A stretch of 64,000 nt of DNA from Eledone cirrhosa. Taxonomy: Eukaryota; Mollusca; Cephalopoda; Octopoda; Eledonidae. This document shows positions 12,280 through 24,300 of this stretch, piece after piece. Position numbers and translations under genes: made by a program. Location: positions 37,481,047-37,545,046 of the forward strand of contig OZ024748.1 of NCBI GenBank assembly GCA_964016885.1, given 5' to 3'. Below the pieces are notes generated by a model. It did not search any database and was not told the DNA's origin. It worked only from the letters and a program-made list of their open reading frames with translations. Position 1 is the first letter of the stretch. Each line of letters begins with the position of its first letter.

Positions 12280-15030
12280 ATCTAGTGTGACAATGTCAGT
12301 GTCAGTGTTAACTACCTCTAGATCTAGTATGACAATGTTAGTGTCAGTGTTAACTATCTCTAGATCTAGTGTGACAATGTTAGTGTCAGTGTTAACTACC
12401 TCTAGATATAGTATGACAATGTCAGTGTCAGTGTTAACTACCTCTAGATCTAGTATGACAATGTCAGTGTCAGTGTTAACTACCACAAGATCTAGTGTGA
12501 CAATGTTAGTGTCAGTGTTAACTACCTCTAGATATAGTATGACAATGTCAGTGTCAGTGTTTACTACCTCTAGATCTAGTATGACAATGTTAGTGTCAGT
12601 TTTAACTACCTCTAGATCTAGTGTGACAATGTTAGTGTCAGTGTTAACTACCTCTAGATATAGTATGACAATGTCAGTGTCAGTGTTTACTACCTCTAGA
12701 TCTAGTATGACAATGTTAGTGTCAGTGTTAACTACCTCTAGATCTAGTGTGACAATGTTAGTGTCAGTGTTAACTACCTCTAGATATAGTATGACAATGT
12801 CAGTGTCAGTGTTAACTACCTCTAGATCTAGTATGACAATGTCAGTGTCAGTGTTAACTACCTCTAGATCTAGTATGACAATGTCAGTGTCAGTGTTAAC
12901 TACCACTAGATCTAGTATGACAATGTCAGTGTCAGTGTTAACTACCACTAGATCTAGTATGACAATGTCAGAGTTAACTACCTCTAGATCTAGTATGACA
13001 ATGTCAGTGTCAGTGTTAACTACCTCTATATCTAGTATGACAATGTCAGTGTCAGTGTTAACTACCACTAGATCTAGTATGACAATGTCAGAGTTAACTA
13101 CCTCTAGATCTAATATGACAATGTCAGTGTCAGTGTTAACTACCTCTAGATCTAGTGTGACAATGTTAGTGTCAGTGTTAACTACCTCTAGATCTAGTAT
13201 GACAATGTTAGTGTCAGTGTTAACTACCACTAGGTCTAGTATGACAATGTCAGTGTCAGTGTTAACTACCTCTAGATCTAGTATGACAATGTCAGTGTCA
13301 GTGTTAACTACCTCTAGATCTAGTATGACAATGTTAGTGTCAGTGTTAACTACCACTAGATCTAGTATGACAATGTCAGTGTCAGTGTTAACTACCTCTA
13401 GATCTAGTATGACAATGTTAGTGTCAGTGTTAACTACCTCTAGATCTAGTATGACAATGTTAGTGTCAGTGTTAACTACCTCTAGATCTAGTGTGACAAT
13501 GTTAGTGTCAGTGTTAACTACCTCTAGATCTAGTATGACAATGTCAGTGTCAGTGTTAACTACCTCTAGATCTAGTATGACAATGTCAGTGTCAGTGTTA
13601 ACTACCTCTAGATCTAGTATAACAATGTTAGTGTCAGTGTTAACTACCTCTAGATCTAGTGTGACAATGTCAGTGTCAGTGTTAACTACCTCTAGATCTA
13701 GTATGACAATGTTAGTGTCAGTGTTAACTATCTCTAGATCTAGTGTGACAATGTTAGTGTCAGTGTTAACTACCTCTAGATATAGTATGACAATGTCAGT
13801 GTCAGTGTTAACTACCTCTAGATCTAGTATGACAATGTCAGTGTCAGTGTTAACTACCACAAGATCTAGTGTGACAATGTTAGTGTCAGTGTTAACTACC
13901 TCTAGATATAGTATGACAATGTCAGTGTCAGTGTTTACTACCTCTAGATCTAGTATGACAATGTTAGTGTCAGTTTTAACTACCTCTAGATCTAGTGTGA
14001 CAATGTTAGTGTCAGTGTTAACTACCTCTAGATATAGTATGACAATGTCAGTGTCAGTGTTTACTACCTCTAGATCTAGTATGACAATGTTAGTGTCAGT
14101 GTTAACTACCTCTAGATCTAGTGTGACAATGTTAGTGTCAGTGTTAACTACCTCTAGATATAGTATGACAATGTCAGTGTCAGTGTTAACTACCTCTAGA
14201 TCTAGTATGACAATGTCAGTGTCAGTGTTAACTACCTCTAGATCTAGTATGACAATGTCAGTGTCAGTGTTAACTACCACTAGATCTAGTATGACAATGT
14301 CAGTGTCAGTGTTAACTACCACTAGATCTAGTATGACAATGTCAGAGTTAACTACCTCTAGATCTAGTATGACAATGTCAGTGTCAGTGTTAACTACCTC
14401 TATATCTAGTATGACAATGTCAGTGTCAGTGTTAACTACCACTAGATCTAGTATGACAATGTCAGAGTTAACTACCTCTAGATCTAATATGACAATGTCA
14501 GTGTCAGTGTTAACTACCTCTAGATCTAGTGTGACAATGTTAGTGTCAGTGTTAACTACCTCTAGATCTAGTATGACAATGTTAGTGTCAGTGTTAACTA
14601 CCACTAGGTCTAGTATGACAATGTCAGTGTCAGTGTTAACTACCTCTAGATCTAGTATGACAATGTCAGTGTCAGTGTTAACTACCTCTAGATCTAGTAT
14701 GACAATGTTAGTGTCAGTGTTAACTACCACTAGATCTAGTATGACAATGTCAGTGTCAGTGTTAACTACCTCTAGATCTAGTATGACAATGTTAGTGTCA
14801 GTGTTAACTACCTCTAGATCTAGTATGACAATGTTAGTGTCAGTGTTAACTACCTCTAGATCTAGTGTGACAATGTTAGTGTCAGTGTTAACTACCTCTA
14901 GATCTAGTATGACAATGTCAGTGTCAGTGTTAACTACCTCTAGATCTAGTATGACAATGTCAGTGTCAGTGTTAACTACCTCTAGATCTAGTAAGACAAT
15001 GTCAGTGTCAGTGTTAACTACCTCTAGATC
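12280..15030. repeat. Nested 1,374-bp duplication inside the first 4,345-bp copy
   Basis: Within the block the TATCTC monomers at 12356 and 13730, and the short monomers at 12971 and 14345, lie 1,374 bp apart (33 monomers, two of them short). Both halves carry the ATATCT monomer between two GAG-type short monomers. The arrangement is repeated in the second block (about 16.6-19.4 kb). The inner duplication therefore came before the 4,345-bp one. Confidence 0.87.
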
Positions 15031-15808
15031 TAGTATGACAATGTCAGTGTCAGTGTTAACTACCTCTAGATCTAGTAAGACAATGTCAGTGTCAGTGTTA
15101 ACTACCTCTAGATCTAGTGTGACAATGTTAGTGTCAGTGTTAACTACCTCTAGATCTAGTGTGACAATGTTAGTGTCAGTGTTAACTACCACTAGATCTA
15201 GTATGACAATGTCAGTGTCAGTGTTAACTACCTCTAGATCTAGTATGACAATGTTAGTGTCAGTGTTAACTACCTCTAGATCTAGTGTGACAATGTCAGT
15301 GTCAGTGTTAACTACCTCTAGATCTAGTATGACAATGTTAGTGTCAGTGTTAACTATCTCTAGATCTAGTGTGACAATGTTAGTGTCAGTGTTAACTACC
15401 TCTAGATATAGTATGACAATGTTAGTGTCAGTGTTAACTATCTCTAGATCTAGTGTGACAATGTTAGTGTCAGTGTTAACTACCTCTAGATATAGTATGA
15501 CAATGTCAGTGTCAGTGTTAACTACCTCTAGATCTAGTATGACAATGTCAGTGTCAGTGTTAACTACCACAAGATCTAGTGTGACAATGTTAGTGTCAGT
15601 GTTAACTACCTCTAGATATAGTATGACAATGTCAGTGTCAGTGTTTACTACCTCTAGATCTAGTATGACAATGTTAGTGTCAGTGTTAACTACCTCTAGA
15701 TCTAGTGTGACAATGTTAGTGTCAGTGTTAACTACCTCTAGATATAGTATGACAATGTTAGTGTCAGTGTTAACTACCTCTAGATCTAGTATGACAATGT
15801 TAGTGTCA

Positions 15809-15819
15809 GTGTTTAACTA
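15809..15819 (+). other. Second copy of the 1-bp insertion (GTGTTTAAC)
   Basis: The inserted T at 15812-15814 gives TAG at 15824-15826 in the plus frame and shifts the minus frame, which ends at 15806. It is identical in context to 11467-11469 and is a copy of that event. Confidence 0.92.
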
Positions 15820-16624
15820 CCTCTAGATCTAGTATGACAATGTTAGTGTCAGTGTTAACTACCTCTAGATCTAGTGTGACAATGTTAGTGTCAGTGTTAA
15901 CTACCTCTAGATATAGTATGACAATGTCAGTGTCAGTGTTAACTACCTCTAGATCTAGTATGACAATGTCAGTGTCATGGTTAACTACCTCTAGATCTAG
16001 TGTGACAATGTTAGTGTCAGTGTTAACTACCACTAGATCTAGTATGACAATGTCAGTGTCAGTGTTAACTCCCTCTAGATCTAGTATGACAATGTTAGTG
16101 TCAGTGTTAACTACCACTAGATCTAGTATGACAATGTCAGTGTCAGGGTTAACTACCTCAAGATCTAGTGTGACAATGTTAGTGTCAGTGTTAACTACCT
16201 CTAGATCTAGTATGACAATGTTAGTGTCAGTGTTATCTACCTCTAGATCTAGTATGACAATGTCAGTGTCAGTGTTAACTACCTCTAGATCTAGTGAGAC
16301 GATGTTAGTGTCAGTGTTAACTACCTGTAGATCTAGTATGACAATGTCAGTGTCAGGGTTAACTAGCTCTAGATCTAGTATGACAATGTTAGTGTCAGTG
16401 TTAACTACCACTAGATCTAGTGTGACAATGTTAGTGTCAGTGTTAACTACCACTAGATCTAGTATGACAATGTCAGTGTCAGTGTTAACTACCTCTAGAT
16501 CTAGTGTGACAATGTTAGTGTCAGTGTTAACTACCACTAGATCTAGTATGACAATGTCAGTGTCAGTGTTAACTACCTCTAGATCTAGTATGACAATGTT
16601 AGTGTCAGTGTTAACTACCTCTAG

Positions 16625-19375
16625 ATCTAGTGTGACAATGTCAGTGTCAGTGTTAACTACCTCTAGATCTAGTATGACAATGTTAGTGTCAGTGTTAACT
16701 ATCTCTAGATCTAGTGTGACAATGTTAGTGTCAGTGTTAACTACCTCTAGATATAGTATGACAATGTCAGTGTCAGTGTTAACTACCTCTAGATCTAGTA
16801 TGACAATGTCAGTGTCAGTGTTAACTACCACAAGATCTAGTGTGACAATGTTAGTGTCAGTGTTAACTACCTCTAGATATAGTATGACAATGTCAGTGTC
16901 AGTGTTTACTACCTCTAGATCTAGTATGACAATGTTAGTGTCAGTTTTAACTACCTCTAGATCTAGTGTGACAATGTTAGTGTCAGTGTTAACTACCTCT
17001 AGATATAGTATGACAATGTCAGTGTCAGTGTTTACTACCTCTAGATCTAGTATGACAATGTTAGTGTCAGTGTTAACTACCTCTAGATCTAGTGTGACAA
17101 TGTTAGTGTCAGTGTTAACTACCTCTAGATATAGTATGACAATGTCAGTGTCAGTGTTAACTACCTCTAGATCTAGTATGACAATGTCAGTGTCAGTGTT
17201 AACTACCTCTAGATCTAGTATGACAATGTCAGTGTCAGTGTTAACTACCACTAGATCTAGTATGACAATGTCAGTGTCAGTGTTAACTACCACTAGATCT
17301 AGTATGACAATGTCAGAGTTAACTACCTCTAGATCTAGTATGACAATGTCAGTGTCAGTGTTAACTACCTCTATATCTAGTATGACAATGTCAGTGTCAG
17401 TGTTAACTACCACTAGATCTAGTATGACAATGTCAGAGTTAACTACCTCTAGATCTAATATGACAATGTCAGTGTCAGTGTTAACTACCTCTAGATCTAG
17501 TGTGACAATGTTAGTGTCAGTGTTAACTACCTCTAGATCTAGTATGACAATGTTAGTGTCAGTGTTAACTACCACTAGGTCTAGTATGACAATGTCAGTG
17601 TCAGTGTTAACTACCTCTAGATCTAGTATGACAATGTCAGTGTCAGTGTTAACTACCTCTAGATCTAGTATGACAATGTTAGTGTCAGTGTTAACTACCA
17701 CTAGATCTAGTATGACAATGTCAGTGTCAGTGTTAACTACCTCTAGATCTAGTATGACAATGTTAGTGTCAGTGTTAACTACCTCTAGATCTAGTATGAC
17801 AATGTTAGTGTCAGTGTTAACTACCTCTAGATCTAGTGTGACAATGTTAGTGTCAGTGTTAACTACCTCTAGATCTAGTATGACAATGTCAGTGTCAGTG
17901 TTAACTACCTCTAGATCTAGTATGACAATGTCAGTGTCAGTGTTAACTACCTCTAGATCTAGTATAACAATGTTAGTGTCAGTGTTAACTACCTCTAGAT
18001 CTAGTGTGACAATGTCAGTGTCAGTGTTAACTACCTCTAGATCTAGTATGACAATGTTAGTGTCAGTGTTAACTATCTCTAGATCTAGTGTGACAATGTT
18101 AGTGTCAGTGTTAACTACCTCTAGATATAGTATGACAATGTCAGTGTCAGTGTTAACTACCTCTAGATCTAGTATGACAATGTCAGTGTCAGTGTTAACT
18201 ACCACAAGATCTAGTGTGACAATGTTAGTGTCAGTGTTAACTACCTCTAGATATAGTATGACAATGTCAGTGTCAGTGTTTACTACCTCTAGATCTAGTA
18301 TGACAATGTTAGTGTCAGTTTTAACTACCTCTAGATCTAGTGTGACAATGTTAGTGTCAGTGTTAACTACCTCTAGATATAGTATGACAATGTCAGTGTC
18401 AGTGTTTACTACCTCTAGATCTAGTATGACAATGTTAGTGTCAGTGTTAACTACCTCTAGATCTAGTGTGACAATGTTAGTGTCAGTGTTAACTACCTCT
18501 AGATATAGTATGACAATGTCAGTGTCAGTGTTAACTACCTCTAGATCTAGTATGACAATGTCAGTGTCAGTGTTAACTACCTCTAGATCTAGTATGACAA
18601 TGTCAGTGTCAGTGTTAACTACCACTAGATCTAGTATGACAATGTCAGTGTCAGTGTTAACTACCACTAGATCTAGTATGACAATGTCAGAGTTAACTAC
18701 CTCTAGATCTAGTATGACAATGTCAGTGTCAGTGTTAACTACCTCTATATCTAGTATGACAATGTCAGTGTCAGTGTTAACTACCACTAGATCTAGTATG
18801 ACAATGTCAGAGTTAACTACCTCTAGATCTAATATGACAATGTCAGTGTCAGTGTTAACTACCTCTAGATCTAGTGTGACAATGTTAGTGTCAGTGTTAA
18901 CTACCTCTAGATCTAGTATGACAATGTTAGTGTCAGTGTTAACTACCACTAGGTCTAGTATGACAATGTCAGTGTCAGTGTTAACTACCTCTAGATCTAG
19001 TATGACAATGTCAGTGTCAGTGTTAACTACCTCTAGATCTAGTATGACAATGTTAGTGTCAGTGTTAACTACCACTAGATCTAGTATGACAATGTCAGTG
19101 TCAGTGTTAACTACCTCTAGATCTAGTATGACAATGTTAGTGTCAGTGTTAACTACCTCTAGATCTAGTATGACAATGTTAGTGTCAGTGTTAACTACCT
19201 CTAGATCTAGTGTGACAATGTTAGTGTCAGTGTTAACTACCTCTAGATCTAGTATGACAATGTCAGTGTCAGTGTTAACTACCTCTAGATCTAGTATGAC
19301 AATGTCAGTGTCAGTGTTAACTACCTCTAGATCTAGTAAGACAATGTCAGTGTCAGTGTTAACTACCTCTAGATC
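16625..19375. repeat. Nested 1,374-bp duplication inside the second 4,345-bp copy
   Basis: This is the counterpart of 12280-15030 shifted by 4,345 bp. Short monomers at 17316 and 18690 are 1,374 bp apart. The order of ATATCT, GAG-type and AAGACA monomers is the same as in the first block. Confidence 0.85.
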
Positions 19376-19999
19376 TAGTATGACAATGTCAGTGTCAGTG
19401 TTAACTACCTCTAGATCTAGTAAGACAATGTCAGTGTCAGTGTTAACTACCTCTAGATCTAGTGTGACAATGTTAGTGTCAGTGTTAACTACCTCTAGAT
19501 CTAGTGTGACAATGTTAGTGTCAGTGTTAACTACCACTAGATCTAGTATGACAATGTCAGTGTCAGTGTTAACTACCTCTAGATCTAGTATGACAATGTT
19601 AGTGTCAGTGTTAACTACCTCTAGATCTAGTGTGACAATGTCAGTGTCAGTGTTAACTACCTCTAGATCTAGTATGACAATGTTAGTGTCAGTGTTAACT
19701 ATCTCTAGATCTAGTGTGACAATGTTAGTGTCAGTGTTAACTACCTCTAGATATAGTATGACAATGTCAGTGTCAGTGTTAACTACCTCTAGATCTAGTA
19801 TGACAATGTCAGTGTCAGTGTTAACTACCACAAGATCTAGTGTGACAATGTTAGTGTCAGTGTTAACTACCTCTAGATATAGTATGACAATGTCAGTGTC
19901 AGTGTTTACTACCTCTAGATCTAGTATGACAATGTTAGTGTCAGTGTTAACTACCTCTAGATCTAGTGTGACAATGTTAGTGTCAGTGTTAACTACCTC

Positions 20000-20980
20000 T
20001 AGATATAGTATGACAATGTCAGTGTCAGTGTTAACTACCACAAGATCTAGTGTGACAATGTTAGTGTCAGTGTTAACTACCTGTAGATATAGTATGACAA
20101 TGTCAGTGTCAGTGTTTACTACCTCTAGATCTAGTATGACAATGTTAGTGTCAGTGTTAACTACCTCTAGATCTAGTGTGACAATGTTAGTGTCAGTGTT
20201 AACTACCTCTAGATCTAGTATGACAATGTCAGTGTCAGTGTTAACTACCTCTAGATCTAGTATTACAATGTTAGTGTCAGTGTTAACTACCACTAGATCT
20301 AGTATGACAATGTCAGTGTCAGTGTTAACTACCTCTAGATCTAGTATGACAATGTTAGTGTCAGTGTTAACTACCTCTAGATCTAGTATGACAATGTTAG
20401 TGTCAGTGTTAACTACCTCTAGATCTAGTGTGACAATGTTAGTGTCAGTGTTAACTACCTCTAGATCTAGTATGACAATGTCAGTGTCAGTGTTAACTAC
20501 CTCTAGATCTAGTATGACAATGTCAGTGTCATGGTTAACTACCTCTAGATCTAGTATGACAATGTTAGTGTCAGTGTTAACTACCACTAGATCTAGTGTG
20601 ACAATGTTAGTGTCAGTGTTAACTACCACTAGATCTAGTATGACAATGTCAGTGTCACTGTTAACTACCTCTAGATCTAGTGTGACAATGTTAGTGTCAG
20701 TGTTAACTACCACTAGATCTAGTGTGACAATGTTAGTGTCAGTGTTAACTACCACTAGATCTAGTATGACAATGTCAGTGTCAGTGTTAACTACCTCTAG
20801 ATCTAGTATGACAATGTTAGTGTCAGTGTTAACTACCTCTAGATCTAGTGTGACAATGTCAGTGTCAGTGTTAACTACCTCTAGATCTAGTATGACAATG
20901 TTAGTGTCAGTGTTAACTATCTCTAGATCTAGTGTGACAATGTTAGTGTCAGTGTTAACTACCTCTAGATCTAGTATGAC
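20000..20980. repeat. Transition segment after the 4,345-bp blocks
   Basis: Ordinary 42-bp monomers continue but no longer follow the 4,345-bp register. Distinguishing monomers include TGTAGATATAG near 20,083, AGTATTACA near 20,261, TGTCATGGTTAAC near 20,530 and GTCACTGTTAAC near 20,655. No short monomers occur here. I see no feature other than the array. Confidence 0.8.
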
Positions 20981-23900
20981 AATGTCAGTGTCAGTGATAA
21001 CTACCTCTAGATCTAGTATGACAATGTCAGTGTCAGTGTTAACTACCACTAGATCTAGTATGACAATGTCAGTGTCAGTGTTAACTACCACAAGATCTAG
21101 TGTGACAATGTTAGTGTCAGTGTTAACTACCTCTAGATCTAGTATGACAATGTCAGAGTTAACTACCTCTAGATCTAGTATGACAATATCAGTGTCAGTG
21201 TTAACTACCTCTAGATCTGGTATGACAATGTCAGTGTCAGTGTTAACAACCTCTAGATCTACTATGAAAATGTCAGTGTCAGTGTTAACTACCACTAGAT
21301 CTAGTATGACAATGTCAGAGTTAACTACCTCTAGATCTAATATGACAATGTCAGTGTCAGTGTTAACTACCTCTAGATCTAGTGTGACAATGTTAGTGTC
21401 AGTGTTAACTACCTCTAGATCTAGTATGACAATGTTAGTGTCAGTGTTAACTACCACTAGGTCTAGTATGACAATGTCAGTGTCAGTGTTATCTACCTCT
21501 AGATCTAGTATGACAATGTCAGTGTCAGTGTTAACTACCTCTAGATCTAGTATGACAATGTTAGTGTCAGTGTTAACTACCACTAGATCTAGTATGACAA
21601 TGTCAGTGTCAGTGTTAACTACCTCTAGATCTAGTATGACAATGTTAGTGTCAGTGTTAACTACCTCTAGATCTAGTATGACAATGTTAGTGTCAGTGTT
21701 AACTACCTCTAGATCTAGTATGACAATGTCAGTGTCAGTGTTAACTATCTCTAGATCTAGTATGACAATGTCAGTGTCAGGGTTAACTACCTCTAGATCT
21801 AGTATGACAATGTTAGTGTCAGTGTTAACTACCACTAGATCTAGTATGACAATGTCAGTGTCAGTGTTAACTACCTCTAGATCTAGTATGACAATGTTAG
21901 TGTCAGTGTTAACTACCTCTAGATCTAGTATGACAATGTTAGTGTCAGTGTTAACTACCTCTAGATCTAGTGTGACAATGTTAGTGTTAGTGTTAACTAC
22001 CTCTAGATCTAGTATGACAATGTCAGTGTCAGTGTTAACTACCTCTAGATCTAGTATGACGATGTCAGTGTCAGTGTTAACTACCTCTAGATCTAGTATG
22101 GCAATGTTAGTGTCAGTGTTAACTACCTCTAGATCTAGTGTGACAATGTCAGTGTCAGTGTTAACTACCTCTAGATCTAGTATGACAATGTTAGTGTCAG
22201 TGTTAACTATCTCTAGATCTAGTGTGACAATGTTAGTGTCAGTGTTAACTACCTCTAGATATAGTATGACAATGTCATTGTCAGTGTTAACTACCTCTCG
22301 ATCTAGTATGACAATGTCAGTGTCAGTGTTAACTACCACAAGATCTAGTGTGACAATGTTAGTGTCAGTGTTAACTACCTCTAGATATAGTATGACAATG
22401 TCAGTGTCAGTGTTTACTACCTCTAGATCTAGTATGACAATGTTAGTGTCAGTGTTAACTACCTCTAGATCTAGTGTGACAATGTTAGTGTCAGTGTTAA
22501 CTACCTCTAGATATAGTATGACAATGTCAGTGTCAGTGTTAACTACCTCTAGATCTAGTATGACAATGTCAGTGTCAGTGTTAACTACCTCTAGATCTAG
22601 TATGACAATGTCAGTGTCAGTGTTAACTACCACTAGATCTAGTATGACAATGTCAGTGTCAGTGTTAACTACCACAAGATCTAGTGTGACAATGTTAGTG
22701 TCAGTGTAAACTACCTCTAGATCTAGTATGACAATGTCAGAGTTAACTACCTCTAGATCTAGTATGACAATGTCAGTGTCAGTGTTAACTACCTCTAGAT
22801 CTAGTATGACAATGTCAGTGTCAGTGTTAACAACCTCTAGATCTACTATGAAAATGTCAGTGTCAGTGTTAACTACCACTAGATCTAGTAGGACAATGTC
22901 AGAGTTAACTACCTCTAGATCTAATATGACAATGTCAGTGTCAGTGTTAACTACCTCTAGATCTAGTGTGACAATGTTAGTGTCAGTGTTAACTACCTCT
23001 AGATCTAGTATGACAATGTTAGTGTCAGTGTTAACTACCACTAGGTCTAGTATGACAATGTCAGTGTCGGTGTTAACTACCTCTAGATCTAGTATGACAA
23101 TGTCAGTGTCAGTGTTAACTACCTCTAGATCTAGTATGACAATGTTAGTGTCAGTGTTAACTACCACTAGATCTAGTATGACAATGTCAGTGTCAGTGTT
23201 AACTACCTCTAGATCTAGTATGACAATGTTAGTGTCAGTGTTAACTACCTCTAGATCTAGTATGACAATGTTAGTGTCAGTGTTAACTACCTCTAGATCT
23301 AGTGTGACAAAGTTAGTGTCAGTGTTAACTACCTCTAGATCTAGTATGACAATGTCAGTGTCAGTGTTAACTACCTCTAGATCTAGTATGACAATGTCAG
23401 TGTCAGGGTTAACTACCTCTAGATCTAGTATGACAATGTTAGTGTCAGTGTTAACTACCACTAGATCTAGTGTGACAATGTTAGTGTCAGTGTTAACTAC
23501 CACTAGATCTAGTATGACAATGTCAGTGTCACTGTTAACTACCTCTAGATCTAGTGTGACAATGTTAGTGTCAGTGTTAACTACCACTAGATCTAGTGTG
23601 ACAATGTTAGTGTCAGTGTTAACTACCACTAGATCTAGTATGACAATGACAGTGTCAGTGTTAACTACCTCTAGATCTAGTATGGCAATGTTAGTGTCAG
23701 TGTTAACTACCTCTAGATCTAGTGTGACAATGTCAGTGTCAGTGTTAACTACCTCTAGATCTAGTATGACAATGTTAGTGTCAGTGTTAACTATCTCTAG
23801 ATCTAGTGTGACAATGTTAGTGTCAGTGTTAACTACCTCTAGATATAGTATGACAATGTCAGTGTCAGTGTTAACTACCTCTCGATCTAGTATGACAATG

Positions 23901-24300
23901 TCAGTGTCAGTGTTAACTACCACAAGATCTAGTGTGACAATGTTAGTGTCAGTGTTAACTACCTCTAGATATAGTATGACAATGTCAGTGTCAGTGTTTA
24001 CTACCTCTAGATCTAGTATGACAATGTTAGTGTCAGTGTTAACTACCTCTAGATCTAGTGTGACAATGTTAGTGTCAGTGTTAACTACCTCTAGATATAG
24101 TATGACAATGTCAGTGTCAGTGTTAACTACCTCTAGATCTAGTATGACAATGTCAGTGTCAGTGTTAACTACCTCTAGATCTAGTATGACAATGTCAGTG
24201 TCAGTGTTAACTACCACTAGATCTAGTATGACAATGTCAGTGTCAGTGTTAACTACCACAAGATCTAGTGTGACAATGTTAGTGTCAGTGTTAACTACCT
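20980..24300. repeat. 1,584-bp duplication in the transition zone
   Basis: Short GAG-type monomers at 21156 and 22740 and at 21318 and 22902, TATCTC at 22209 and 23793, and the CTCTCGATCT monomer at 22297 and 23881 all lie 1,584 bp apart (38 monomers with two short ones). Private differences include GTGTAAAC at 22704-22711, giving a plus-frame TAA, and AGTAGGACA near 22890. Similarity ends about 22.72 and 24.30 kb, at the point where array composition changes. Confidence 0.87.
22707..22709 (+). other. Private plus-frame stop (TTA to TAA)
   Basis: GTGTTAACTACC is GTGTAAACTACC here. It is TAA in the plus frame and Asn to Tyr in the minus frame. The matching monomer 1,584 bp to the right is normal, so the change came after that duplication. 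Confidence 0.88.

Larger units (their letters stand above)
11055..20000. repeat. 4,345-bp higher-order repeat, two tandem copies
   Basis: Markers recur 4,345 bp apart: the 1-bp insertion at 11467 and 15812, CATGGTTAAC near 11633 and 15978, the unique CCCTC at 11726 and 16071, TATCTC at 11095 and 15440 and at 15356 and 19701, and the short monomer at 12971 and 17316. The length is 104 monomers less four 6-bp deletions plus the inserted base (4,368 - 24 + 1). Near the end the first copy carries two extra monomers, seen as a second TATCTC at 15440, 84 bp after the one at 15356. After that point the register is 4,261 bp. Similarity ends near 15.74/20.0 kb. The copies share nearly all private variants, so the duplication is recent. 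Confidence 0.9.

Noticed and set aside
1701..15570. Minus-strand open frames (1701-3881, 4179-8015, 8313-11225, 11461-15570) and 60215-63775 as acidic repeat proteins
   Set aside because: They differ only in where the copied AGTTAT stop or a 1-bp indel falls, and all start at a GTG made by the ACCAC variant. I found no Met codon in frame.
1390..22709. Plus-strand open frames (1390-11481, 11489-15826, 15834-22709) as Ser/Thr-rich mucin or adhesin genes
   Set aside because: Each ends at a frameshift or point stop, starts are arbitrary because every monomer has two ATG codons, and there is no signal peptide, anchor or non-repeat sequence. They follow from a 42-bp period.
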